Assembly: GCF_029962835.1 (NCBI RefSeq)
Contig: NC_080583.1
Location: 51,067,658-51,131,657 of the forward strand
Direction: 5' to 3'
From: Magnolia sinica
Lineage: Eukaryota; Streptophyta; Magnoliopsida; Magnoliales; Magnoliaceae
DNA: 64,000 bases
Shown here: positions 12,465-24,145 of the stretch, one piece after another
How the letters are laid out: each line of letters starts with the position of its first letter
Position numbering within the stretch: position 1 is the stretch's first letter
The notes under the pieces: generated by a model
Database searches by the model: none
What the model was told of the DNA's origin: nothing
What the model saw: the letters and a program-made list of their open reading frames with translations, nothing else
Made by a program: the position numbers and the translations under genes

Positions 12465-12660
12465 TCTTCCGTCATCGAGGATGACAAGGAGGGTTTGGTT
12501 TCATCAGGTTCGAGGACTGCATCCCTTCTCATCATTTATGTGTTTCTTATTGATGTGATGAAGTAGAGGACTTGGGAACTTGGAACGTAATGCTTTGATA
12601 TAAGGCTCTCTTTTTGGTGGTCTATCTCATTCATATGGTGGGCCCCTTGGTGAATGGGAG
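12465..12660 (+). other. Probable 3' UTR and downstream flank of EB1
   Basis: Non-coding sequence follows the EB1 stop. A GT-rich stretch near 12508 could be a splice donor for a 3'-UTR intron reaching the TTTCAG at 13561-13566, but nothing proves this. No clear AATAAA signal was seen before the repeat that starts near 12680. Confidence 0.35.
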
Positions 12661-12679
12661 AATCTCCCTCAACGTTGTC

Positions 12680-13305
12680 AGACCGCATATGTGATATGTG
12701 GTTCTCTGCAATCACATATGCCTATGCAATTGCGGTTGTATAATTTTAATTTTAATTTTTGATTTTTTTTAAAAAAATGAAAAAATAAGGGGAAAAATTG
12801 AAAAAAAATGTAGAAAAATATAAGACCTAAAGAGAAACTTCCCTAATTTAATATATAATGAATGTAGTAATTTTACATAAATAAAATTAGTTTGTGACTT
12901 GTTACAAAAATGAATGAAATACATTAAATTCAACACTCAGCAATATAGTTAAGTAACTAAACAATCAATAAGCTATTTATTGTACAAATACAATTTTGAA
13001 GTTACATCTTAATGTTTATTATTTATTTTATACACTATAACACTGACACTACTTACAAGTTACAACTTAGTTACACTAACACTAAGTTATACCACAAGAA
13101 GTTACAACTTAGTTACACTAACACTAAGTTACATTCAACAATTTCGTTACACAACAGTTACAAGTTACACTACTCACTAAAGTTCGATATTTTTGGCAAA
13201 AAAAAAAAGTGCCAACAGTTGGCGGATATGCGATCGCATATCCTTGCACATTTAGCATACATGATCGCATATGCGATATGCACGTGTATATGCGCTCGCA
13301 TTTAA
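12680..13305. mobile_element. Palindrome-rich element with GCGATCGC-type ends
   Basis: The left part (12680-12735) and right part (13222-13305) are rich in GCATATG(C/T)GAT palindromes, including ATATGCGATCGCATAT at 13227-13242. The interior is AT-rich and carries two identical 33-bp repeats. AACGTTG (left flank) and AACATTG (right flank) could be a target duplication. A MITE is the best guess, and the superfamily is uncertain. Confidence 0.4.
13057..13131. repeat. Two identical 33-bp repeats, offset 42 bp
   Basis: 13057-13089 and 13099-13131 are identical (AAGTTACAACTTAGTTACAC and on to AAGTTA). Each unit is internally near-palindromic because AAGTTACAACTT and AACACTAAGTT pair. They sit within the AT-rich core of the surrounding element. 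Confidence 0.85.
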
Positions 13306-15182
13306 TAACATTGATCTCCCCCATCAAATGATACCAACCGTTTGATCAGGTCTCCAATAAATGGGATCCATTGGCTATGACAATGGATTGCTAGGATCAT
13401 CTGATGGAAAGACCCACCCCACGATGGGGCCCACCAGATCAACATCTTAGGTTACTGTACCGTTGCTGGGTCGAATGGAAAAGCCCTGTTTCTTTTAATT
13501 GGCATGCCATATAATTCAACATCCGCAGTCTCACCTGATGGTAAATTGATCTACTCTTCATTTCAGGTATCTCTGAGGGCTGCTGGATTTTACTGAGTCC
13601 TGCTGCTTTTGATATTATGGTGGGTCAGGCATGTGAGGAAGATCTGTCAGGATGGTCTGACATAATTTTAGTAGCATAGAAACATTTGAATACGACACAG
13701 GTTCAAGTGTAACTGCATATCCTTCCCTTGTTGTTTGTTGGAATGTAGATGCTTAGGATTCAATGTAGAACAACCTAGTTGCTCAATGTTTGAGCTTCAT
13801 ACTGAATTTTCTCTTACGAACATGTACTATGGAGTGCCCAAAGTTGTTTATTCTATTTTTTTTTTTTTTTTTTATAAATGTTGGAAAGCTTGTTTTCTGT
13901 TAGATTTTTACAGTTAAAGAGTCTTATGTGATGATGATTGATCTCTTATGCATTGTGCTTACCATCTTTGGTAATCTTCTTTCTCATGCATCTGACTGGC
14001 TTGTGGTGCTGCTGATTTTCATCTTTCAGTGTTTGCATTGCATGCTGCCAAGTAAACATTTAGAATTCTTCCAACATTGTGATATTTGGGCCCATGGCAC
14101 ATACGCCTACTGCAAATACCCAATAAATGGTCTTGATCTTTTGTCCATGTACGCCATGAGAGATGACACCTATTGCAAATACCTAATGAATGGTTATGAT
14201 CTCGTCCATGAAAATGTTGTCCTTGCAGGGCACTGTATCCTATTTTCTGGTTGGTTTATTATTTTTTTCTTTTTAAAATAAAATGGTTGGGGGGATAATT
14301 GTAATGTTTGAGTAGTGTTTGGCTGTTTTGACTGATCATACATGTTAGTTACAGGAAAACTTGTACTCAAGTGCTCACTCCTGCTGTCTATTCGCTTTAG
14401 ACTGCCATTATTGTCCCCCTTTCTAGCAATTTATAATTTTATAACATTGGGAAAAGGGTGCCTCCCTCCCTCTGCTTCTACACCTGATTTTGTGCAGCTA
14501 CATAAATATTCCAAGTCGACATAGAAAAGTGGGGAATTGGGATTGTGTTGTGTGAGGTTTGTATTGTTTAGAAAGCTTGATATTTCCTCCCTTAATCCAA
14601 TGTGCAAGCTGTTTTTTTTTTTTTTTGTTACATATTTGCCGTCATTAAGGTTAAAAAGTATCATCTGAAATAGATATATGCATTGCCGACCCTGTATTGG
14701 TGGTGAACGATAGATACAGTGTGTCAAGATTGACTTTTAAACCACAATCACCCTTGTTGGGGTTGTACTGAAATTTTGATGGTACCACCATTCTTTCTCT
14801 ACTGAACAAGTGATTTGTTTCACACGTGTTATGCACTTATGAGACATTAAGGCTTTTTTCTTTTTAAATTTTTTTTAACACACACCTACATCTTATGGGC
14901 ACTTGATCTCATGATCTGAGTGTTAAAACAGAACTTTTTTACTGCTGAGCCATGGAGCTGGACCTGACATCTAGGCCTTTCACTAGGTGGGCCATATATA
15001 TGTACATGAAAATATGGCTACGGGAAAAAGATAGCTGCATACATATGGGGTGCATCTGATTTTACCTTAGATTTTTGGCCCGGCATGTTCAGACACGGAT
15101 TGCCTGCAGCAGCCCTAAGACATGGGGCCCATCATGATGTGCATGTGGGACGTGGGGTGCGGTTTGGTTGGTGATCCTGACG
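13306..15182. other. Intergenic, no gene recognised
   Basis: About 1.9 kb without protein similarity. Poly-T runs occur at 13855-13872 and 14611-14626. A weak 62-bp-offset direct repeat (TGCAAATACC(C/T)AAT) lies at 14112-14210. GTGGGCC repeat debris begins near 14980. Confidence 0.4.
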
Positions 15183-15559
15183 CTAGCTAGCAAGTGTCAA
15201 AGCTCTGTGGGTCCATCATGATGTATGTGTTTTTATTGAAGCTGTCCATTCATTTTTTTCAACTCATTGTAAGGCATGAGCCTGAAAAATGAGGATCCAA
15301 ATCTTAGGTGCACTGCATCACAGTAAACAGTAGGGATTGAACGCTGAGGCCACAGAAATATTGGATCAAGCTGACATTTGTGTTTTCACTACATCCAGGT
15401 TTTGTGTTTTCCCGTGGTGTTGTCCACCTGAAATTTTGATCTGCGTCATTTTCCTGTAGTGTTGTCCACCTGAAATTTTGAGCTTGCAAAATGGATGGGC
15501 AGCATGGATAAAACACATCCATCATGATGGTCCCCACAGCTTTGACACTAGCTGGCTAG
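15183..15559. mobile_element. MITE with about 85-bp terminal inverted repeats
   Basis: The left end CTAGCTAGCAAGTGTCAAAG and the reverse complement of the right end, CTAGCCAGCTAGTGTCAAAG, continue to match through the GGGTCCATCATGATG and TGTCCATTCATTTTT portions. The element is 377 bp and non-coding, of the same GTGGGCC-repeat family as the copies at 6661 and 51731. A long-stem hairpin is expected. Confidence 0.65.
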
Positions 15560-16530
15560 AGTTGGGGTTACTAGCCAAACTGTGTGTCCTGGGATCCAGC
15601 CAGGTGGGTGCAACCTGGCTGCAGGGCCCACCTCAATATATGTGTTATATATCCAGTTGTCCATCTGTTTGCCAACTTATTTTGGTAAAATGAAGTAGAT
15701 ACAAATTAAGCTTAGCAGGGATACCAAAGTTTTTGGGTCAAGCTGTTTGTTTTGTTTTTGTTTTTTTATTTTTATTTTTATTTTTTATTTTCCTTGATCC
15801 ATGTCTGTGTGACCTTATCAAGCAAATAAACATAACGGTGGACCTAAGATATTTTTAGCAGTGGTATCTGCTTCAATTTTTGGACAATGGACTTAAAATA
15901 AACTGGCAAAACAGATGGTGTGATGTGATGGACATTCACCCCCATCAATCAGATGTACCCTTCCATGACTTAAGGTGGGCCACACTATAAACATCAGTTG
16001 AGAGTGGATCTTCATTATCGTTTATGGGGTCTACTGAGACGTGGTATAGAAATACAGCCCATCCATTGTGTATGCCCCACTTGGATGAGGGGTCACATTA
16101 AGTCTCCAAAACTTAGGTGCAACTCAACAAATGCTTTTACATTTTTTGGACATGATTTCACATTATTTCAGATGGTGTGGTTCACTTGAGTTCTGGATGG
16201 ATATGGCTGATTTTTAGCACATCACATAACCTAAAGGGGACCTACCAAATGCAAGGTGTGGATCTCCATCACACATCACGGTAGGCCCCACAGAGCTTGA
16301 CCTCTCTCTCTATGTGTGGGGAAATCGTACTATGAGGTCGACCTTACATAGCTTCCCTATAGTTTATGTGATGTGCCAAAAATCGGCCGTTTCCGGAACA
16401 CAGGTGTGCCACATCATCTGAAACCATAGAAAATCATATTTAAAATATCTAAAATCATTTGGTGGGGCCCGCTTGAGCTTTGAAATAGGCTAAAATTTGG
16501 TGTGGCCTCTCATCTAAGTGGGACATACAA
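15560..16530. repeat. Further degenerate GTGGGCC-family MITE copies
   Basis: At least two more copies overlap here, with ends such as GGGCCCACCTCAATATATG (about 15625), GTGGGCCACACT (15975) and TAGGCCCCACAGAG (16283). The internal GACCTTATCAA core is at 15811-15822. The copies are too decayed to bound exactly. Confidence 0.45.
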
Positions 16531-17412
16531 TGAATGGTTTGGATGTCTAACATACGTCTCATTGGCTCTATATACAATCAGTAAGGTTTTAATGCGTGGG
16601 CATCCAGTCTCTGTTGGAAAATCCAATACACAACGGAGGATAGAAGAAAACGATCAGATCTATCGGGTTCAAGGCTCGACTTGAATAGTCGATTTCTCAA
16701 GACAGGTTTGCTGCCCTTTTTCTGGAAATTCCAACAAGTGCAAATGAAGGAAATCTGCAAATTGTGTTCAGGATACAATGAACTCTCAATCCAATTTTCA
16801 ACACGAAAATTTGCACATTTAAGTATTGAACAGATCTCTAGTTTTGACACCGATATGCCTTAAAACGTTCAGAAAAAACTCAGCAAGAAATTAGATCGAG
16901 AGTAATTGCACAAAAGATGATATAATGTTAAGAATTAAGAGTTCATGCTTCTGGATTATAGTATCTAAGATTTATATCAGTTGAAAGGTTATGGATTTCT
17001 TCCTGAAGAGGTGCTAAAGAGCCTCTTCAAGAAATCCATACCCATTCACAGCAAATAATTACCTTTTCATGAAAGGACATGACTATATGTCCTATGACAG
17101 TTATTTCTGTATCTATTCAGACATGAGCAGTTATCCAATAGGAAAAATTGAATCCACATAAGCGACACATGACATAGGTGCCACATGTACAATCATGTCA
17201 CAATTACTCTTAATCAACAAAGGTCATAAATCATCAGGATAAACCCTCGTTCAATTCCAGTTGTACCATGGCTGAAAAAAAGTTTGAACCATGTGCCAAA
17301 AAGACTATCTTTTTGCTCCTTGCGACGATGCGAAGTGCTAAGTGCGCCTAATAAAGCGCCTAAGCAGCCCTACAGCCCACGCCACGCGGGCGCGAACGGT
17401 GCTTCTCACCGT
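16531..17412. other. Intergenic, no gene recognised
   Basis: No coding similarity on either strand. Two short near-inverted stretches occur near 16997-17040 (GGATTTCTTCCTGAAGAGG versus CCTCTTCAAGAAATCC), giving a local hairpin of about 19 bp. Confidence 0.4.
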
Positions 17413-17478
17413 CCTCGAGGAGATTTGAACCCTGGTTTCATAAGTAAAAACCCCTTCTCTTACCAACTGGCTATACAC
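17413..17478 (-). repeat. tRNA-like SINE head or decayed tRNA
   Basis: Read on the minus strand, the segment has an A-box-like TAGCCAGTTGG and, about 36 bp later, a B-box-like GGTTCAAATCT, in tRNA order and spacing. A stem around TTTTTACTTATGAAA could be an anticodon arm, but no canonical anticodon loop or acceptor stem closes. This fits the pol III promoter of a tRNA-derived SINE better than a functional tRNA. Confidence 0.45.
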
Positions 17479-18552
17479 ACTATTTATGAAAAGTTTAAAT
17501 AATTAATATATTTATTTACTTTCTAAAAATAACTTTTATTTTTGAAATTTATTTCTATTCTAAAAAACACAACTTTCACTACTGTTATTTGCGGTGTGGC
17601 CCACGTAGGTAATTGTTCAACTTGGTTTTAAGGTCCATGGATCACCAGAGAAGGGAGCATTTGATTAATGGGATGTCATAAATGATTATGGGCCACAGAG
17701 CTGTATCCTATGGGAGCAGAGAGTGAAGAGGGAAATTGTGGACACGATGACATAAATACGTCATCATGCGCATGCCACTGTAAGCATGCACTGTTCATGA
17801 AATTTTAAGATTACGTGTGTCAGTTGTATATATACCAGTCTTGTATATGGTAAATCCATCGGATGAATAGCACGTGTGCAATTACTTTGGAATTGTTATG
17901 ATTGAAGGTGAAAAATAGAAAATGAATCACTTAAAGATAGACGTAAAGTGCGTTATGATGTCGCTATCTTTAAGGCGATATTCGCACCCTACTGGTGATT
18001 AAACCAATTTACAAGAGGGTTACAGCAAATCCGCCTCCAGGATATAATAAGCCTCTTCTCTAAGACCGGAAAAATGTGGGTTTCGGCCAGCAAAATCGAA
18101 AAACCGCACCCCAAACACACTTTTATAGCGTACAACCCTAACTTTTGTGCTGTTACAATTTACCTTCTGAAAAATGTTTGCAATTTACTACCTGAAAACT
18201 ATTTGCAGTTTAGCGCTTGAAAACTGTATCTTTCCCAAAACCTTTCAAAAACGAAAATGGAGAAGAAGAAGAAGAAGATGGAGAGGAGATAGTTGGAATT
18301 ATGAATTCGGATTGACCTAAAAATGGGTTTATATAGAATCACAAGAGATGCTTAAGGCCCTTTTCATGAAAAGACATCTTCTTCCATGATGTCTTTTCAT
18401 CAATGGTGGTGTCTTTCTAACAATGACATCTCTCCATTTCAAATTCAAAAGATGCTTCCTTTACCAAAAGGCATCACCATTCACACCAATAATCACCAAA
18501 GCCACAACCATTCTTTTCCCAAAATAAAATTTCTTTTCTTCTTATTTTGAAA
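17479..18552. other. Intergenic AT-rich DNA, no gene recognised
   Basis: Nothing coding was recognised. A short (GAA)n run lies at 18260-18276. The right part may already belong to the copia LTR that precedes 18911. Confidence 0.35.
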
Positions 18553-18911
18553 AAACCTAAAAATCCATCACTAGTTTTCAAAATACAGAGGTCAAGGTAT
18601 GTAAGGAAAATATGTGCATAGGAGAAAGTGTCTTATGAACTTGAACCTTCACTTAGTGTAAATAAATCAAAGTTGAATCAAAATCCTTAGTGACCATGGT
18701 CTTGAACTAAGTATTCTATATGACACAACTGGACATGTTACACACACATATATTTTATAGTGATTATTTGTTACTTTGTACCGTGGTTTTTTTTTTTTTC
18801 CAAAAGGGTTTTTCCATATTAAAATCGGAGTGTTTGTGTTTGTGCTTGATTGGTGCAATTGGATTAAGTCACTTGATTCATCTATGTGTGCTTCTCTTGT
18901 TCCCCAATAAG
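18553..18911 (+). repeat. Probable 5' LTR (part) of a truncated copia element
   Basis: The region immediately precedes a primer-binding-site-like sequence at 18912 and should therefore be the 3' part of a copia LTR. Its left boundary is not defined, and no second LTR copy was found in the window. Confidence 0.35.
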
Positions 18912-19150
18912 TGGTATTAGAGATAATGTTGGGGCACAGGCTTGAATCTGAAAGTGAATATCAATGGTTGCCAATCCTGAATATGATGTTGATAAGTACT
19001 CCGGGAAAAAATTGAATTATGGAAGGTCAAGATGATTGGCCTATTAGTTTAGAAAAGATTAAACGAGGTCCTTGAGAAGCGACCGGAATCTATAGATGAC
19101 GATGAATGGGACAAACTAGATAAAAAAGCGAGAACCTTGATCATTCAAGG
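18912..19150 (+). pseudogene. 5' stub of a copia retrotransposon: PBS and start of gag
   Basis: TGGTATTAGAGA at 18912-18923 resembles the initiator-Met tRNA primer-binding site (usually TGGTATCAGAGC). A start at 18964 opens a copia gag N-terminus: MVANPEYDVDKYSGKK, a one-base frameshift near 19006, then ELWKVKM, a stop, and EVLEKRPESIDDDEWDKLD. The similarity to copia gag leaders (an xLWKVKMxxLL block, then DDDEWxxLDxKA) is clear by eye. The element ends abruptly near 19150, where GTGGGCCCCAC repeat sequence starts, so it is a 5' fragment. Confidence 0.7.
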
Positions 19151-20640
19151 GAGCAAGGGGTGGGCCCCACTGAGTGAAACCGGCGGACCCACGTCCGCTC
19201 GCTGTGAGAAGTGAATTTGGAGAAGAAGAGTCGGTCAGCGCTTGCTGACCGACTTTCGGATGTTTGGTGCACGCCCGGTGCACTTGCGTCCCTTGCACAT
19301 GCACTGCATGTATGGGTCCCACAGAGATGTTTGTGAGAAATCCGCTCCGTCTATCCGTTTTGTCAGCTCATTTAAACAGTTGAGACCAAAAATGGAGAAT
19401 ATCCAGATATCAGGTGGGCCCCACTTAAGGATTTAAGGGGTTGATCTATTCGTTTGGCCACTTCCACAGCGATCCAATGGCTGATTTTTGATTTGTACGG
19501 CTTATTTAAGGTCTTCAGGCCATATATGGAGTTTCGAGCTGAACGGATGGTGGGAACCCTGTGATCTTGTATTCTGTACCAATTTCAGGCTACTTGAGCA
19601 TTAGTTTCTTGATTTTCTTGGATCCCTGGCGTGCAAATATGCCGATCTTGGTCTCCTGGGGTCCATCCCATGCTTTGGTGTCATCAGAGCGTTAAATCCA
19701 TGCTTTAAGCATCCTTTTTCAGTCCATGCTCGTAAATACACTCTGTATCACAAACACAATTAAATCAGGCCATTAAAGGTATCATGCTTGTAAATTCATA
19801 CAATAACTGGGTCTGATATGCAATATTTGACCCACAACAACTAGCGTTGTTGGCATGCCGCGCAACAAAATCTTCTCTTTAAGCGTTCTTCTCCTTAGCC
19901 CTCAAAATCACTTCGCAAGAGAAAACATATGAAAATAGATCAATTAAGTGTATTTATATTCCTAAAACCAATGAATAACAAGGGAAAAATATGCAATATT
20001 TGATACTCAACAGTAGACTCCTTTAATTCAAACTAAGAGGGCATCCTTATATAGCTTTTGTGTCCACTGACTTGAGAAAATTATGCACTTACGCACACCA
20101 TTGATCGCACCTTCGATCAATCGAACTCCAATAGATATCCTTTAATCGATCAAAACCTCTTGTTCGATGGAATCAAACATGTCAAAAATTGTCCAATAAC
20201 TTTATTAAAAAATTTGGTATTTTGTTGATCAATCGATCTCCACTTTTGATTGATCGAAAGTGTCAAAACGTATGCAGAGAGTTTCATCTATAAATCCAAA
20301 TTTTCTCGATTGATCGATGACCTCTCGATCAAATTGACAATTGATTGAAAATTATTGTCTTCTCTTTACTTCACAGCACGAGCTTGACAATCTTTCATCT
20401 TAAGTACATGTTTCATTTTGATATTCAAACTTTGGTTCTTCAATTCTTTAATTGCTTTTTCTTCACTTCTCTTGGGCTTTAAATCTCCATTTTAGCTTAG
20501 ATTCTCTTGGATTTTTCTTAATCTTTTGCACATTAGAAATTCACCTAATTAACCAGTTTAACATTCATATGCAAGGAAAAAGGATGCAAATATGGGGATA
20601 AATATATAATATTTAGTACTTATTAGAGGCGCAAATCCTT
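19151..20640. repeat. Repeat debris: GTGGGCC copies and an LTR-like block
   Basis: 19155-19560 carries GTGGGCCCCAC repeats. 19850-20600 resembles an LTR with repeated (C)GATTGATCGA palindromes at about 20100-20160, 20225-20265 and 20305-20345. No gene or paired LTR was found. Confidence 0.35.
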
Positions 20641-21480
20641 TTGTGTGCCTGTAGAAGAGAAAATTGATGGATTTCATGCGGCTACAATTAAATGTGCTAA
20701 TTAATGAGGCAACGTACTAATACATTTATAAAAGACTCGTTGAGAGAACTATCTTATCACATATCTATCTATAATACACTTAGCGAAACTATTTCTCATA
20801 ATCGTTCCAAAATGAAAGATCTTCCCAGAGACATTTTTACAACTGCCAACTATAATAATCACATGGTGGCCACAACCCCAATGTCTCTAGGGTATGCGTG
20901 CAAATGCACTATGCAAATGGGTGAATGCAATAATTTGTAATCTGAGTCATGTAACCATGCCATGCAAATTGTGCATACATGCAAGATGACCCCATCTCAT
21001 GCGGGTCTCCTGAAAATTCCCAAATTGTAGGTTTATCAATGCAGTTATGCCATACATAGGCAAGCCAACAACCATGGCATGAGTACCAACCACCATCCCA
21101 TGGCGTACCTCATGATACATTCACATCCATAGTCAGACATACATATGAGCATATGAATAGGCATGGTAAACATTACACTAATCATATTATTAGTGTCAAC
21201 CTTATCATGCTAGGTATACTAGCATATTGCCAATCATGACACATATATACGTATCCTCATTTGTACATATCATGTAGATGCGTAACACATTTAGTAGTCT
21301 AATATAAAGAGAGCGCCATGTCAATGCAAAGAAAGTATTATAGAAATCAAAAGCTTAAACAATACACTAATCATAAACTGTGGCGCCACGTTAATAATTG
21401 AGGAAGTCACGTTAATCATCAAGGAAGTGCCATATCAACACAAACATAAGTAGCAGGATTAGATAAACGCATCATTTACA
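20641..21480. other. Intergenic, no gene recognised
   Basis: AT-rich, with many ATGCCATG/CATGCAT words at 20940-21250, but no coding similarity or bounded repeat. Confidence 0.35.
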
Positions 21481-22090
21481 ATAGGTGGGGCCCAATTGGA
21501 GCGGTCCTGTAGATAGGTTAGGTGACAAAATAAACATTACAGTGGGTCTTATTGGTAAGCATTCAAGTACCACTGTTACCATTTGTGGCCCACCTAAATG
21601 ATATGGGAAACAGGGTAGACTGCGTGGATGAAACACATGCATTATGGTGGGTCCCCACGAGTTGGACCCCCTGCTCGTGCGCAAAGAGGGGTTCCGCCGT
21701 ATGCCGCTGCTGGACAACAACGTCACCTGGACGCTGTTCGTTCAACGGTGAAAATGTAAATATATGTATGTTGAAATGGGGCCCACAGGTGGATGATCCA
21801 GTCCGTCCATTATGTCAGTAAGCCCGAAGTGAGCCCAAGAAAACCTATTTTTGATAGGTTTTTAGTCGAGTTTGAACATCATATTGGGGGCTTCAATGGA
21901 GGACGCTCAACCTCACTATTTTCTGTTGCATGGTCCACCTGAAATCTGGATCGTCCCCATTCTTGGGAACCATGCTTAAATTAGCTGACAAAGTGGATGG
22001 ACGGTATGGATATAACATATCCCTCATGGTGGGTAAAAATAAAGGGTTGGATGGGAATTAAACCCGAGAAAGGTTTAAACAGTGGGCGTC
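21481..22090. repeat. GTGGGCC-family repeat copies
   Basis: Motifs include AGGTGGGGCCCAATTGG (21483), TGGTGGGTCCCCACGAG (21645) and GGATGGACGGTATGGA (21993). At least two degraded copies are back to back. Confidence 0.45.
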
Positions 22091-22098
22091 ACTGTTTC

Positions 22099-22544
22099 CT
22101 GGAGCTGGGGACGGGACGACTTGACTCGCCAAACTTAATTCGTCCCACTCGTTTAGATCCCACACGATCTGAACCGACTGGGTGAGTCAATCTGAATCGA
22201 GTTGACTTAGTTCAATCCGAACTCAAACCGGTCGAGTTCGAGTCACTCAGTAACTTGACTTGACTCGACCCAAAATCTAACTCGGTGACCCAATCAAGAA
22301 CTCGCCTCGTACATATATATATATTAAAAAAAAATTCAGATATGACGTTTCAGATATGAGATGCCGTGTAGCTGATAGAGAGGCTGCAATTCTAACAAGT
22401 GAATATAGGTTTTTAGTTTAAGCCAAACCCGGACTCAGATCATGTCTGGCATAATGGAGATCGAGTTCCCATCAGGCCTATTTCAAAACCGGATCGGGTA
22501 AAATCAGCCCTAACTCGATCCGACTTGATTCGATGCCCACCTAT
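22099..22544. mobile_element. hAT-like non-autonomous element with perfect 8-bp duplication
   Basis: The 446-bp segment is bracketed by perfect direct repeats ACTGTTTC (22091-22098 and 22545-22552). Its right end read inward is ATAGGTGGGCATCGAATCAAG, which matches the left end of the element at 1357 (TAGAGGTGGGCATCGAG). Its left end CTGGAGCTGGGGACGGGAC is a weaker inverted partner. It is rich in GACTCGA/TCGAGT words near the ends and has an AT-rich middle. It encodes nothing. Confidence 0.65.
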
Positions 22545-22552
22545 ACTGTTTC

Positions 22553-23640
22553 TTATGATAGGGTCCACCCGAAATCTGAATTTTCCTCAAATTTAGACCC
22601 ATGGCCTAAAATAAACTAGCAAACTGGATGGACGGTGTGGACACAACATGTGATGTATAGACCACAAAAGTGGGCTAAAAAATATACCACAAAAAATTTG
22701 TGGTAAAGACGATTGTGGCACAGTCTTCTTTATGCTAACGGTTGTGGCATAACCTTATCTGCCTCAAATCTAAGCCATCAGAAAACTTTCCAACACCTAA
22801 ATATGCAGGATACATGTTAGAAATGAGAGATACACGGTTAAAACAAGAAATTAAACGGAAAACACTCGCTTTGTTGAATGGTTAGACGGCTCGGATCAAT
22901 ATCCTAACCCTTTGCTTACGATTCCTCTCTCTGTCTCTGCCTCTAAATTCGATTGTAGAAACCCCTTTGGTTGGAGGTTATAAGTAAGGGTAAAGGGATA
23001 AGATCACCTGAACCTGAGCCTAGGATGTATTTTCACCAGGTTTGAGTCAGCCGAAGAAGAAAATAAATTGTGGAAATTAAAGTTTTTATTTATTTTTATT
23101 TTTATTATGTTGCACATCTTTCCTTAATCCGACTTAATCTGACCCGGCAATGGTTTGACCGGCATTGTTTTACTTGTGAAAGTGTTATAGTTATGGTTTA
23201 TCTGAGTCTATAATGAACAACGGGATATTTTAAAAGGTTTAGGTGCACTTGTAATCCAAAGTAACATGTGTGCATATTCCATATACAAAATCATTGGTGG
23301 TTTTTAGTTGTACCCCATGTGCTTCGTAATGATCAGCTTATTTTGATATTTGGGTGACCCATTTGGCGGATACAGGTACGATAGATGGTCAGATAATTGG
23401 CAAAAATCAAAGTAGTCAGATGGTTAGAAATTTGTCATGTAAAAGGATTATCTTACGGTCACTTTTGCAAATGGACATGGACAGAGTGGGTTTTTGGGGT
23501 GATCTATATATACCGATAGGTTCAAGTGATTGTTCGCATGTACAGATTATTCAGATCGTCATTCTGACAGTAGGTTAAGCATATTCATAGGTGACGAAAA
23601 AGATGAACGATCCGAATCTTAATTTGATGTTTAAGCAAGC
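22553..23640. other. Intergenic, no gene recognised
   Basis: A short GGATGGACGGTGTGGA repeat unit at 22626 is followed by anonymous AT-rich DNA. The part from about 23000 may be the left half of a long LTR ending near 24714. Confidence 0.3.
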
Positions 23641-23664
23641 GGATATGGGCTGAGTTATTAGCGC

Positions 23665-23875
23665 ATGTTGCCGTCCACTATGGCCGTCCTTTCACATGTA
23701 TTTAACCAGGTGACTGATCACTATGGGCGTACCTGAGAGTATTTTATCAAGTGATCAACTTACTATGGGTGTCTTTTCTGTATGGATTTGATCGAATGGC
23801 TAGTCAGTATAGATGTACTTTAATGTATTTTACCAATTGGCTAGTTTGCTATGGGCGTGCATTTCAGCTAGATGT
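23665..23875. repeat. Minisatellite of about 50 bp, CACTATGGGCGT units
   Basis: Four to five diverged copies share (C/G)ACTATGG(G/C)(C/T)GT, a TGTATTTTACCA-like stretch and a GTGGCTGATC-like stretch. Confidence 0.6.
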
Positions 23876-23941
23876 GCATTTCAAGACTGAATGCATTTCA
23901 TGTATTCATGCATACAAATAAGATAACTTTGTGCGCGTTTC

Positions 23942-24145
23942 ACATGCTTAAGGACTCATATGTTTAGACTAACATGCTTAATACTTATATGTTTAGAGCT
24001 AACATGCATAGGACTCTTCAGAGCTAACATGGATAGGACTCATATGTTTAGACTAACATGCATAGGACTCATATGTTTAGAGCCAACACGCTTAGGACTT
24101 ACATGTTTAGAGATCTTATGCTTAGAAATTTATATGCTTAAGAAC
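23942..24145. repeat. Minisatellite ACATGCTTAGGACTCATATGTTTAGA
   Basis: About seven copies of a 27-33 bp unit (ACATGC(A/T)TAGGACT, then CATATGTTTAGA) stand in tandem. The plus-strand open frame gives a periodic Leu/Arg/Cys-rich peptide, a product of the repeat and not a gene. Confidence 0.75.

Noticed and set aside
13928-14281. Plus-strand 117-codon open frame
   Set aside because: Includes a 62-bp-offset repeat and ends in a T-rich run; no family resemblance.
17413-17478. Functional tRNA gene
   Set aside because: No acceptor stem or canonical anticodon loop can be formed by eye.
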